From NCBI RefSeq assembly GCF_003432485.1, contig NZ_QVNQ01000012.1:62001-126000 (forward strand): a stretch of 64,000 nucleotides of DNA, written 5' to 3'. The notes below the pieces were generated by a model. It was given only the letters and a program-made list of their open reading frames with translations. It ran no database searches and was not told where the DNA came from. Made by a program: the position numbers and the translations under genes. The DNA comes from Actinomadura spongiicola (lineage in GTDB: Bacteria; Actinomycetota; Actinomycetes; Streptosporangiales; Streptosporangiaceae). Numbering within the stretch: position 1 is the stretch's first letter; each line of letters begins with the position of its first letter. Below are positions 51,042 through 59,363 of the stretch, piece after piece.

Positions 51042-51079
51042 TGCCCTGCTGTGGATCAACCATGATCCACAGCAGGGCA
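51042..51079. terminator. perfect 17-bp hairpin
   Basis: Arms 51042-51058 and 51063-51079 are exact reverse complements around the loop ACCA, and the right arm is followed by TTTCG. It lies between the transposase relic and the NACHT gene and would insulate the latter from read-through. No other element in the island is so well preserved. Confidence 0.7.
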
Positions 51080-51188
51080 TTTCGATGCATACAGTCATGG
51101 CCTCAGTCGGACACCTGGGCGGTTGTGTCGATAAGCCACCAGGACACCACCGAGAATGGCCCCACGCCATCGGAGGACGGAGCTCGCA

Positions 51189-54100
51189 ATGCAGTGGATA
51201 GGGACGGCCCCGGCCTGGGCCTCGGCGGTCATTGCGGTCGCCGCGTTCATCGTGGCCCTGCTCGGGTACCTCAGGCAGTGGTCACCGTCTGCCCGCCGAA
51301 CGACGGGCTGGCTTGTATGCGTGCTAGGTGGGCTCTCCGCGGGCACCGCTGTGGTACTCCTAATCTTCCGCGACACCATGCGAATGGGCGAGTCACCGGT
51401 ACCTTTCGTTTTGTTGTGTGCCGGCGTTCTATTGGCGGTCGGAGGCGCGGTGAGTGCCATGCGCGCGCCGCGCAGCTCGGAGCACCGACGACTTCGAATC
51501 ATAGCGCTCGCTGTACAGAAGTACATCGATCGTTTCGACGATTCGGCAGGCTTCAACTCTCGGGGCTTCGTGCAGTTGACCGCGGATGGCGGCAAGCGGT
51601 TAACCCGCGTCCTGTCTCGCACTCGAGTACCTGTGGTGGCACTCATTGGTGAACAGGGGGCAGGCAAGAGCGTGACGTCCCGGCAGGTTGTCCGGGAGAT
51701 CTGTGCGCGTGGCACGTCGCGGAGGCGAGGCCCAAAGCTCATGGCCGTCTACGTGGATTTGGCGGCTCTCCAGCGAAGGGGACCCATAAACGCGGAGATG
51801 ATTCGAGCGCATGTCCTGGAGACCGTCGGAGCCGACGACCCGGATGTGCGAGATGCCATGGAAGGCTTCCTGCGCCGACCGCCCGACCAACCCCGCTGGC
51901 TGTTTGTCTTCGATTCCTTCGACGAACTCCCCGCCCTGTGGGCTCCGGGTCCCAGGGAACGTATGGCGCGCGAATATCTCGACGCTATTCACCGGTTCGT
52001 CAACGCTGGACCGGCTTTCCAAGCGGTAATCACCACGCGAGACAATGAATTTCTCGAATCCTTCACTGGTCTTCGCGTGCATGTAACGCCGCTCTCTCAG
52101 CCCCAACAGCGCAAATTAATCGCGGCAGCCGGTCTAGGGGGCCAGGTGGCCGCCAAGATCATTCACCGGCTCCGTGCCGACTGGGCGGGTGCGGTGGCCG
52201 CGAGCAATCCACTGCTGCTCAGCCTCATCTGTGATCACGTAAGTGACACGGGAGGCGCCGACCTGCCGGCGGACCTCTATGAGATCGTGGATGTGGCGGT
52301 CACGACAAGGTTGCGGGGCGCGCCTGGCTCCCGTCTGACGGACCAGGAAGTTCGGTCTGTGGCGGAGGACGTAGCCTACTGTTTGGCGTCCGATGATTCG
52401 TTGGGCCGTGCCCCCACCGATCACGACCTGATCGCCGCGCTCGGCAGGCGGACTGGTGTGGATGCAGGCTCGGCCAGGCTCGCCCTTGAGCATCTGCGTC
52501 GGGCGCGCATAGCCCAGAACGACCGGCCGGGGTCCTTCGCATTCGCGCACAGCGTGTTTCTAGATCACTTCGCTGCTGGGTGGCTATTGCGTGCCGGAGC
52601 CGAACCCGAGGTCCGCGACCTGCTTACTGACCACCGCTGGCGGGAAGCGGTGATCGCCGCATTACGCCTCGGCCCGTCCGACAAACGGCGGCGGTTGCTG
52701 GAGACGGCGGGGGACATCCTCGACCGGGAAGCGGCTTCGATCGACCTGGCTCGGGACGTGCATTCCCTTCTTGGGCTCAGCCCTAGGCAGCAACTCCCCA
52801 TGGCCACCGGAAGTTTTACCTGGCCACCTCCAGCGCTGCACATCCTGCGCATACTGGCAGAGTCGGTGCGCCACCAGAACGACACGGCATTAGGCCGACT
52901 GCGCACCCACGCCGATGTGTTCGTCCTCAACGCGTTCATCGGGGGAACCCAGGCCGACCAGCGTCCAGCTCTCGAACTGCTGGCGTGCACGAGTTCTGAG
53001 GTCGCCGTCTGGGCTACCGAGCGTGCGAGTTCGTCCCGTAGTACGCTTCTTCGGCGGGCTGCCGCACATTCCCTCGTCTCCGTTCCCGAAACGTTCGCCG
53101 ACCTATCATCCCATGGGCGTTGGGATGTCCTCAGATACCTGCCGCGTGACGTCCCCCTTGTCGACAGAACGCTCGCCATCGGCGACACCACCCCGCCTGG
53201 GACTGGTGGTTCATTTCCGCGTACACTGCTGGACTTGCTCCGAGTGGGCCAGATTTGCTCAGTGGGGCTCATTATTCTGGGCGTATGGCGCTCGATCGGC
53301 CTCTGGAATGAAAATCATCTCGAGTGGTCAGACGTCATGATTCCCGTTTTCCTGGGTGTGTCGGGCGGCGCGTTTCTCGTAGGTTGGAGCAGCGCCGGAT
53401 GTCGCCTTCCCTCGCTGCCTGCAAAACTGACCGTATACGGGATCAGTGCGGCCACGGCCATCCTCTTCGCGGCGGGGATCGCGACCGTGGAGGAAGCTGT
53501 CATCGAAATTGTTCATGGACGCCTCGGCAACGCTATCGGCTGGTTGATCGCCATTCATATGGCGACTTGGCCGGTCGCCGTGGTGGCCGCCTTGACGATC
53601 AAGCGGCCCACGAGACCGGGCGAGTGGACGCTTCCGCACCTCATGCCGGTCAGGAAATTCGCAGCCAGGTACCGAACGCGAAGTCTTAAGGCCAATATGA
53701 AGCGCAACGCCAAGACGGGTTTGGCGCTGGCGGCAGTGGCCGGCTTCCTCGCGGGGTACACTCTCGCCCCCGTCGGGTCATTCCCACACGCTGATCCGGT
53801 AGCCGTTAGGGAAAACACCGGCCTGACGGCCGCTCTCGTGCTGCTGGTGATGATCGTGCTGGCTGCGTGGTGGCGACGGAGGCTGGCGCGCGCCGAAATT
53901 CGGCGCCGACTCGCTGATGAACCTCCCTCGGGTGAGCAGCTCCAGGAGTGGCTGCGTCGGGCGACATATCGTCCGGAGTTGACACGGTTGCTGCGGCTGG
54001 TGGATGCCACTCCGGCAGAAAAGCTTGTGGGTGCGGCTGACGTGCTCAGCGATCTTGATCGAGCCTTGGAACAAGTCACCCGCATGGTTCCGAGGCGGAC

Positions 54101-54308
54101 TACGATGCCCATTCCGGCCGCAGTATGGGACGTGGGACCCGAATTCATCAGCCCGGGCTTCCGAGAGTGGATGATCGCCTACGACAAGGACAATCCCGGC
54201 CTTCTGCCCTGGTTGGCGGAGCCTCCACACCGGGATCAGATTGCTGGTGCGGTGGAGCGAGTGCGGGGACTGGCCACGCGGGGACGGACCGCTCAGTACT
54301 CGCCATAG
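51189..54308 (+). CDS. large NACHT-domain STAND NTPase with many transmembrane segments
   Basis: 1039 residues, ATG at 51189 with GGAG six bases before. N-terminus: three hydrophobic segments (about 9-29, 39-60, 72-90). NACHT NTPase about 150-330: Walker A GEQGAGKS (154-161) and Walker B LFVFDSFDEL (Asp242, Asp245, Glu246), then VITTRDNEF as sensor 1. A winged-helix/helical arm follows (about 390-500), then a helical region and six further membrane segments between about 685 and 900. TTA codons at 52116 and 52890. NACHT proteins in bacteria often sense phage; location in a decayed island favours a defence role (inference). Confidence 0.85.
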   Translation: MQWIGTAPAWASAVIAVAAFIVALLGYLRQWSPSARRTTGWLVCVLGGLSAGTAVVLLIFRDTMRMGESPVPFVLLCAGVLLAVGGAVSAMRAPRSSEHRRLRIIALAVQKYIDRFDDSAGFNSRGFVQLTADGGKRLTRVLSRTRVPVVALIGEQGAGKSVTSRQVVREICARGTSRRRGPKLMAVYVDLAALQRRGPINAEMIRAHVLETVGADDPDVRDAMEGFLRRPPDQPRWLFVFDSFDELPALWAPGPRERMAREYLDAIHRFVNAGPAFQAVITTRDNEFLESFTGLRVHVTPLSQPQQRKLIAAAGLGGQVAAKIIHRLRADWAGAVAASNPLLLSLICDHVSDTGGADLPADLYEIVDVAVTTRLRGAPGSRLTDQEVRSVAEDVAYCLASDDSLGRAPTDHDLIAALGRRTGVDAGSARLALEHLRRARIAQNDRPGSFAFAHSVFLDHFAAGWLLRAGAEPEVRDLLTDHRWREAVIAALRLGPSDKRRRLLETAGDILDREAASIDLARDVHSLLGLSPRQQLPMATGSFTWPPPALHILRILAESVRHQNDTALGRLRTHADVFVLNAFIGGTQADQRPALELLACTSSEVAVWATERASSSRSTLLRRAAAHSLVSVPETFADLSSHGRWDVLRYLPRDVPLVDRTLAIGDTTPPGTGGSFPRTLLDLLRVGQICSVGLIILGVWRSIGLWNENHLEWSDVMIPVFLGVSGGAFLVGWSSAGCRLPSLPAKLTVYGISAATAILFAAGIATVEEAVIEIVHGRLGNAIGWLIAIHMATWPVAVVAALTIKRPTRPGEWTLPHLMPVRKFAARYRTRSLKANMKRNAKTGLALAAVAGFLAGYTLAPVGSFPHADPVAVRENTGLTAALVLLVMIVLAAWWRRRLARAEIRRRLADEPPSGEQLQEWLRRATYRPELTRLLRLVDATPAEKLVGAADVLSDLDRALEQVTRMVPRRTTMPIPAAVWDVGPEFISPGFREWMIAYDKDNPGLLPWLAEPPHRDQIAGAVERVRGLATRGRTAQYSP

Positions 54309-54416
54309 GCAGAGGTATTGCTAGGAATAGGTAACGGTTTTCGCTCTGTAGGCCGCTAAATGCCCGAGAGTCAGATGGGCATTCGGCATTGTGGGAGCGT
54401 CTGGCTGTTGTAGTTA

Positions 54417-54590
54417 CTACACGACTGCTAGTTGCTTTAGCGCGATGAGAGCAGTGGCCATGTTCGCCGCCGAGTCCTGGCGATGACCGACGGCCTCGGC
54501 GGGTAACACGGAGACGTACGTATCCAGCACCACCGTGATAGGCGTTCTCAAGTCGTGTGGCACAAGGTAGCGAACGAGAGCCTGACGACC
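54417..54590 (-). pseudogene. possible C-terminal relic of a tyrosine recombinase/integrase
   Basis: Read on the minus strand: LVPHDLRTPITVVLDTYVSV, LPAEAVGHRQDSAANMATAL, IALKQLAVV, stop at 54417-54419. The phrase ITVVLDTYVSVLPAEA resembles the tail of tyrosine recombinases (ITxTxDTYTSVLPEVA), where the catalytic Tyr lies in DTY. The rest of the enzyme is absent. The call rests on this one motif and on the tRNA context. Confidence 0.45.
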
Positions 54591-54745
54591 ACCGACGCCA
54601 GCGAAGCCCGCACGTAACTGAGCTGCGAGGGGATGGCACTACGGCGGACTGCTCTCAACGCCGCAACCGTCTCACGTCCGCGAGACGCGCTCAGCGGACG
54701 TCCGTAAAGCCTGCCCGGGGACGTGGCTTTGCCTAGGGTGTTGGC

Positions 54746-55078
54746 ATGGGGTATGAGGTGCACGTCGCGCGTAAAGCCGACTGGTTTGATGAGGGGGGCC
54801 TGAGATCAGTTCGGGGAGTAAGCGACTATGGTGGCTGCTGATCCTGAGTTGGAGATGGTAGCGGCTCACGCGGAGGTGGATGGCGGGGCTGTACTCAACT
54901 ACGCCAATGAGTGGTTGGCGCGCATGGTCGTCCACCCCGCGCTTGAGACGCTGGGGGCGTGGCTGGACTGGTGGGACGGCTGCATCGGGTGAAGAACCCG
55001 AATGAGGTTCTGATCGCCAAGATGTGTGAGATCGCTAAGAAGGTGGGTGCCCGCGTTCAAGGGGATGAGGGCGAGTAG
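54746..55078 (+). pseudogene. frameshifted small hypothetical gene
   Basis: Starts MGYEVHVARKADWFDEGG, then the reading frame must shift to give VAADPELEMVAAHAEVDG and LNYANEWLARMV, then shift again to give RVKNPNEVLIAKMCEIAKKV ending GARVQGDEGE and a stop at 55076. The three pieces in order match a family of about 115-residue proteins (MxYEVHITRxxDW..., KNPD...AKM...ALGARVQGDDGE). At least two frameshifts inactivate it. Confidence 0.7.
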
Positions 55079-55181
55079 TACGACGAGTGAGCCGGCCGCC
55101 CCCGGTGTGTCGAGGCGCTCGCGTGGCTGCTGGCGGAGAAATTGCGTTGGGTGATGGTTTGCTGGGTGGCAGGATGCGGTT

Positions 55182-55385
55182 GTGAGCGTTGCGTCGGAGT
55201 CGCTTGATCGTCTTATTTTGCAAGGGCAGGTCCTGACGGCGGTCAGGTGGATTATGGGCACCTATGAGTGTGGGCTGGCGGACGCCACGTGCTTTCTCTA
55301 TGCGCGTTATGACGAGCTGCGTCGGTCGCGGCCCGGGGACTTCGCCAAGAGCCATGAGGAGTACTGGAGGGGCGTCTATACGTGA
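55182..55385 (+). CDS. small conserved hypothetical protein
   Basis: 67 residues, GTG start with AGGA eight bases before. LQGQVLTAVRWIMGTYECGL followed by YARYDELRRSRPGDF and SHEEYWRGVYT. This wording is familiar from small actinomycete proteins (CGLHEALDLFxxRYEELR...EEYWRGFYS) with a ribosomal L7/L12-like helix-turn look; function unknown. It directly follows the frameshifted gene and may have been its partner. Confidence 0.7.
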   Translation: MSVASESLDRLILQGQVLTAVRWIMGTYECGLADATCFLYARYDELRRSRPGDFAKSHEEYWRGVYT

Positions 55386-55399
55386 GGGCCTCCGGGTGT

Positions 55400-56074
55400 T
55401 CAGGCGTAGTGGGCGGCTATTTGTTTGGAGGTCGGCCAGCGGGAGTAGGTGGGGGACTGAGGCCAGCCTTCGGGGGAGTCCTGCCATTCCTCCTGGCGGC
55501 CGTAGGGGAGGATGTCTATCAGGGCGAAGGTGTGGGTGAGTTGTTCGGTGCCGCGGCCGTTGGTGTGCCAGGTGCGGTAGACGGTGGTGCCGTCGCGGAG
55601 GAAGACGTTGACCGCGAAGCCGCCTCCCGGGGGTGCGCCGACGTCGGTGCCGAAGGGGCTGTTGGCGGTGGAGTACCAGGTCATCTTGTTGCCGACGCGG
55701 TGTTTGTAGGCGAGGGCCTCGTCGATGGGGCCCTGGGTGACTATGACGAACCTGGCGTCGTAGGCGTCCAGGAATTCGAGGCGGGTGAACTGGGATGTGA
55801 GGCCGGTGCAGCCGGGGCACTGCCAGGTTTTGCCGGGGAACCACATGTGGTTGTAGACGATCAGTTGGGTCTTGTCCTCGAAGATGTCGGCGAGGCTCAC
55901 GGGGCCCTGCTCGCCCTCCAGGGTGTAGTCGGGCATCTCGACCATGGGGAGTCGGCGGCGTTGGGCGGCGATCGCGTCGAGTTCGCGGGTCGCGGCCTTC
56001 TCGCGGGCGCGTAGGTCGTCGAGGTGGCGTTGCCAGGTCTCGGTGTCGACGATGGGTGGGAGTGCTTCGGCCAT
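55400..56074 (-). CDS. DUF899 family (thioredoxin-fold) protein
   Basis: 224 residues, ATG at 56074 with AAGGAGGAG before it. Typical DUF899: LPMVEMPDYTLEGEQGPVSL, LIVYNHMWFPGKTWQCPGCT with CPGC, and ARFVIVTQGPIDEALAYK. A thioredoxin-like fold with a CxxC-like pair; redox function is suspected but not shown. Convergent with the 67-residue gene and marks return to the core chromosome. Confidence 0.9.
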   Translation of the reverse strand: MAEALPPIVDTETWQRHLDDLRAREKAATRELDAIAAQRRRLPMVEMPDYTLEGEQGPVSLADIFEDKTQLIVYNHMWFPGKTWQCPGCTGLTSQFTRLEFLDAYDARFVIVTQGPIDEALAYKHRVGNKMTWYSTANSPFGTDVGAPPGGGFAVNVFLRDGTTVYRTWHTNGRGTEQLTHTFALIDILPYGRQEEWQDSPEGWPQSPTYSRWPTSKQIAAHYA

Positions 56075-56163
56075 GGCTCCTCCTTGTGGTTTTGATGTGT
56101 AGACCATGGCCGGTCGTGAAACTCATCGGAGGGGCCATGGTCGTCCATGGCCCCTCCGGGCGG

Positions 56164-57213
56164 TCAGCAGAGGTTGGGCGGGCTGGAGGTTCGGCAGGTG
56201 TTGCCCAGGAAGCGGTTGGTCTTGCTGCCGCTTCTGTTGACCAGGTCGTACGGCGCGTTCTCGCGGAGGTCGTTCGCCTTGATCAGGTTGTGCGTGGCCG
56301 GACGGCTGCGTGGTGGGACGCCGCGGAAGAGGACGATTCCGCCGGAGTAGGCGAGCTTGCCCCGGTTCTTGTGGACGGTGTTCTTCGCGACCTCGTTGTG
56401 GTCACCGCCGAAGAACAGGATCCCGGTGCCGTTGAGCGCGGGAGCCGGGCCGTGCGGCGCGCAGAACTTGTTGTTCTTCGAGACGTTGTTCTTCCAGATC
56501 GTGGTGTTGCCCTGCCCGGTTCGCTGGCCGTCGTCGACCAGGGCGATTCCGGTGCAGTTGTCGGTGAACGTGTTGTCGTGGACCTTGATGTGGCGTGCGT
56601 GCCGGATCAGGAGGCCGAGCGCGTTGCCGGACGAGTGGTTCCAGGCGACCTCCGTGCCCTGGGCGTTGGCGGTGTCGCCGACGTAGAGGCCGGCGTCGTT
56701 CTTGTTCTCGATCGTCCAGTTCCAGACGAACTCGCCGCGGGTGGAGTTGAACTGGGCGATGCCGTATTCGCCGTTCTTCTTGGCCAGGACGGCCAGGACC
56801 TTCATGCGGTCGGTGTAGTTGCCGTAGACGCCGGTGTCGCGGAAGCCCTGGACGGTCACCTGCTTGATCACCACCCCCGTGACCGGGTGCTTCGGTCGTC
56901 CGACGACGCAGATTCCCATGCCGGGGACCTTGGCCTTGGCGCAGTGGTCGGTGCGGCCGGGACGGATGATGGTGTCGTTGCCCTCGCCGCGGATGGTGAG
57001 GGGCTTGCGGACGAGGATGCCGCCGTCGTAGTGACCGGCCTTGAGCCGGAGCGTGTCGCCCGGTCTGGCGCGGTCGACGGCCGACTGGAGCGAGTGGCCC
57101 GGCCAGACGATATGGGTCTGTGCGCCGGGATGCGCCTGGCTGGAAGGTGCGATGGCGGCGAGCCCGGCCAGCGCGACGACCGTGCCGAGTGGAGCCGCAA
57201 TAGTACGCCTCAT
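56164..57213 (-). CDS. secreted right-handed parallel beta-helix protein
   Basis: 349 residues. Residues 1-27 look like a Sec signal peptide (RRTIAAPLGTVVALAGLAA then SSQAHP). From about 35 it has the pectin-lyase-like repeating pattern, with GRDTLRLKAG-like start SAVDRARPGDTLRLKAGHYD, then Asn/Asp-rich repeats such as HIKVHDNTFTDNCTGIALV. C-terminal Cys pair (NTCRTSSPPNLC). It probably binds or modifies polysaccharide outside the cell; no catalytic residues assigned. Confidence 0.87.
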   Translation of the reverse strand: MRRTIAAPLGTVVALAGLAAIAPSSQAHPGAQTHIVWPGHSLQSAVDRARPGDTLRLKAGHYDGGILVRKPLTIRGEGNDTIIRPGRTDHCAKAKVPGMGICVVGRPKHPVTGVVIKQVTVQGFRDTGVYGNYTDRMKVLAVLAKKNGEYGIAQFNSTRGEFVWNWTIENKNDAGLYVGDTANAQGTEVAWNHSSGNALGLLIRHARHIKVHDNTFTDNCTGIALVDDGQRTGQGNTTIWKNNVSKNNKFCAPHGPAPALNGTGILFFGGDHNEVAKNTVHKNRGKLAYSGGIVLFRGVPPRSRPATHNLIKANDLRENAPYDLVNRSGSKTNRFLGNTCRTSSPPNLC

Positions 57214-57359
57214 CCTTTTCCCCCGTTCTGTGTTTTTCGCCGCACGGTGCGGCGGGGAATTCCTCGCTCATTTTGAACCGGGAAGATCATGTATAAGGGA
57301 TCAGAAAGGTAAAAAGATAAAGTGCGGATGGTGGGTGGCGTCCCGGCGGCGGCTCGCGG

Positions 57360-57376
57360 GTTTACATGGCGTTCAC
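57360..57376. promoter_or_regulatory. possible nitrogen-regulator (GlnR-like) site before glnII
   Basis: GTTTAC (57360-57365) and GTTCAC (57371-57376) lie 11 bases apart, the period of GlnR half-sites, about 75 bases before the glnII start. On the other strand they read GTGAAC and GTAAAC. GlnR control of glnII is known in Streptomyces; the match to the consensus is loose. Confidence 0.3.
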
Positions 57377-57449
57377 ATACGGGCAACAGGTCCGAAATGC
57401 CCGGTTGGCAGGGTGTGTCCTGCCCGAGCAGCGTCTGAAGGGACCCACG

Positions 57450-58463
57450 TTGAGCTACAAGGCCGAGTACATCTGGATCGACGGCACCGAGCCGACCGCG
57501 CGGCTGCGGTCGAAGACGAGGATCCTGGCCGATGGCGCCGATCTGCCGGACTGGGGGTTCGACGGGTCCAGCACCAACCAGGCGCCCGGTGACCACTCCG
57601 ACTGTGTGCTCAAGCCGGTGTTCACCTGCCCTGACCCGATCCGGGGCGGCGATTCCAAGCTGGTGCTCTGCGAGGTCTACCTGGTGGACGGCACGCCCCA
57701 CGAGACCAACTCGCGGGCCAAGCTCCGTCCGATCGCCGAACGGTACGAGGCGCAGGACTCCTGGTACGGGATCGAGCAGGAGTACACGTTCTTCAAGGAC
57801 GGGCGTCCGCTGGGCTTCCCCGAGCGGGGCTACCCCGCCCCGCAGGGGTTCTACTACTGCGGTGTGGGCGCCGACGAGGTGTTCGGGCGTGAGATCGTCG
57901 AACGGCACATGGACGCCTGCCTGGCGGCCGGGTTGAAGATCTCCGGTATCAACGCCGAGGTCATGCCGGGGCAGTGGGAGTTCCAGATCGGCCCGGCGGG
58001 CCCGGTCGAGGTCGCCGACCACATGTGGGTCGCCCGGTGGCTGCTCTACCGCATCGCCGAGGACCACGACGTGTCCGCCACGCTCGACCCGAAGCCGGTC
58101 GAGGGCGACTGGAACGGCGCGGGCGCCCACACGAACTTCTCGACCAAGGCCATGCGCGAGGGGTACGACGCGATCATCACGGCGTGCGAGGCGCTCGCCG
58201 AGAAGGCGCAGGAGCATGTCGCGGGGTACGGGGCCGACATCGAGCGGCGGCTGACCGGGATGCACGAGACGGCTCCGTGGAGCGAGTTCAGCTACGGCGT
58301 GTCGGACCGTGGCGCCTCGGTGCGGATCCCGTGGCAGGTCGAGGTCGACAAGAAGGGCTACATCGAGGACCGCCGTCCGAACGCCAACGTCGACCCGTAT
58401 GTGGTGACTCGTTTGATCACCGGTACCTGCTGCGCCGCGTTGGAGAAGGCCGGGCAGATCTGA
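57450..58463 (+). CDS. glnII: glutamine synthetase type II
   Basis: Eukaryotic-type glutamine synthetase making glutamine from glutamate, ammonia and ATP. 337 residues, the normal GSII size. I use TTG at 57450 (GAAGGGA precedes it) because SYKAEYIWIDGTEPTARLRS matches the family start; a longer ATG frame at 57366 is possible. Motifs: LPDWGFDGSSTNQAPGDHSD, QWEFQIGP and NGAGAHTNFSTKAMR. The divergent beta-helix gene shares the upstream region. Confidence 0.93.
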   Translation: MSYKAEYIWIDGTEPTARLRSKTRILADGADLPDWGFDGSSTNQAPGDHSDCVLKPVFTCPDPIRGGDSKLVLCEVYLVDGTPHETNSRAKLRPIAERYEAQDSWYGIEQEYTFFKDGRPLGFPERGYPAPQGFYYCGVGADEVFGREIVERHMDACLAAGLKISGINAEVMPGQWEFQIGPAGPVEVADHMWVARWLLYRIAEDHDVSATLDPKPVEGDWNGAGAHTNFSTKAMREGYDAIITACEALAEKAQEHVAGYGADIERRLTGMHETAPWSEFSYGVSDRGASVRIPWQVEVDKKGYIEDRRPNANVDPYVVTRLITGTCCAALEKAGQI

Positions 58464-58569
58464 GGCTCCGCCGGAGAAAGGCGGCCAAACATCTGCAAAA
58501 TGGTGCGCTTAGGGGAGTTCCTTCGCTCGGCGCCGGGTATCCCCTCCTCGTTCGCACGGGGGAGGGGAC

Positions 58570-59193
58570 ATGCCCGATTCGTCATTCGGGCGGTACTCCG
58601 GCGGTCTGCACGGCAGGCGCGCCGGCCGCCCGGCGCCACGGCCCTGGGAACGGTCGTTCCGGTGCCCGTCCACGGCGCGTCGGCGCCCCCTGGAGGCTCC
58701 GGCTAGACGGTACGAGGACTTCGTCGCGCTGCACGAGGAGATCTCCGCCGGGTCCGATCCGCGGCTGCGGCCGCTGTGGTGGACGGGGATCTCCGCGGCG
58801 CTGTGCGGCGGTGTCCTGGCGTTCGCGTCGGTGGCGGCGCTGCGCACGATGGCCGGGGTCGACGTCCCGGTGTTCGCGGGTGGACGCACCGGCGCGGTCC
58901 CGGCCGCGACGAGCTACGCCCTGTGCGCGATGGCGGGAACGATCCAGGCGACCGCGTTGATGCACCTTCTCGTGGCGTCGTCGGCGCGGCCCGTCCGGGC
59001 GTTCGCGTGGATCGGCGCGATCGCGGTCGTGCTGCTGACGATCCTGCCGCTGGTTCTGGAGGGCCCGTTCGACGCGGCGCTGGCGACGTCCGGCCTCAAC
59101 CTGGTCGGCGGGACGGCCGTGGTGGCGCTGCTCTCGTTGGTGGTGGTGGGTTCGCGGCCCTTCCCACCCGAGGGTGGGCGCGGACGGTTCTGA
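58570..59193 (+). CDS. four-helix membrane protein (DUF6069-like)
   Basis: 207 residues. A basic, Arg/Pro-rich N-terminal 75 residues precede about four transmembrane helices (for example ISAALCGGVLAFASVAAL and AIAVVLLTILPLVL). The pattern recalls the DUF6069 group, but the N-terminal extension is unusual and the start could be internal. ATG at 58570 follows GGGGAGGGGAC. Function unknown. Confidence 0.7.
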   Translation: MPDSSFGRYSGGLHGRRAGRPAPRPWERSFRCPSTARRRPLEAPARRYEDFVALHEEISAGSDPRLRPLWWTGISAALCGGVLAFASVAALRTMAGVDVPVFAGGRTGAVPAATSYALCAMAGTIQATALMHLLVASSARPVRAFAWIGAIAVVLLTILPLVLEGPFDAALATSGLNLVGGTAVVALLSLVVVGSRPFPPEGGRGRF

Positions 59194-59363
59194 GCACGGC
59201 GCCCGCGGCCCGCCGGCGTCCCGGGGGTCAAGGGACCTCCAATGTTCCCTGCGGCGGCGGCATCGGCGTGCCCGCGGGTGTGTCGTCCCGGTGATCGCGG
59301 TGTCGCCGACCGTAGTGTGGCGCACCGTTGTTGCGAGCCGCACGGGACGTCGGGGGGCAGTGC

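Larger units (their letters stand above)
54309..55181. other. island segment of decayed genes
   Basis: 873 bases after the NACHT gene, with no intact gene. It holds the integrase-like relic and the frameshifted small gene listed separately. Composition is lower in GC than the chromosome around it. Confidence 0.6.
49503..55390. mobile_element. degraded genomic island at tRNA-Val
   Basis: Evidence: attachment-type duplication of the tRNA 3' end, an IS5-type transposase relic, an integrase-like C-terminal relic, a frameshifted gene, and visibly lower GC with rarer codons (two TTA) in the NACHT gene. The right end is inferred near 55390, where ordinary high-GC genes resume; no third att copy was found there. 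The left duplication alone encloses only about 1 kb, so the island may have grown by several events. Confidence 0.55.
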
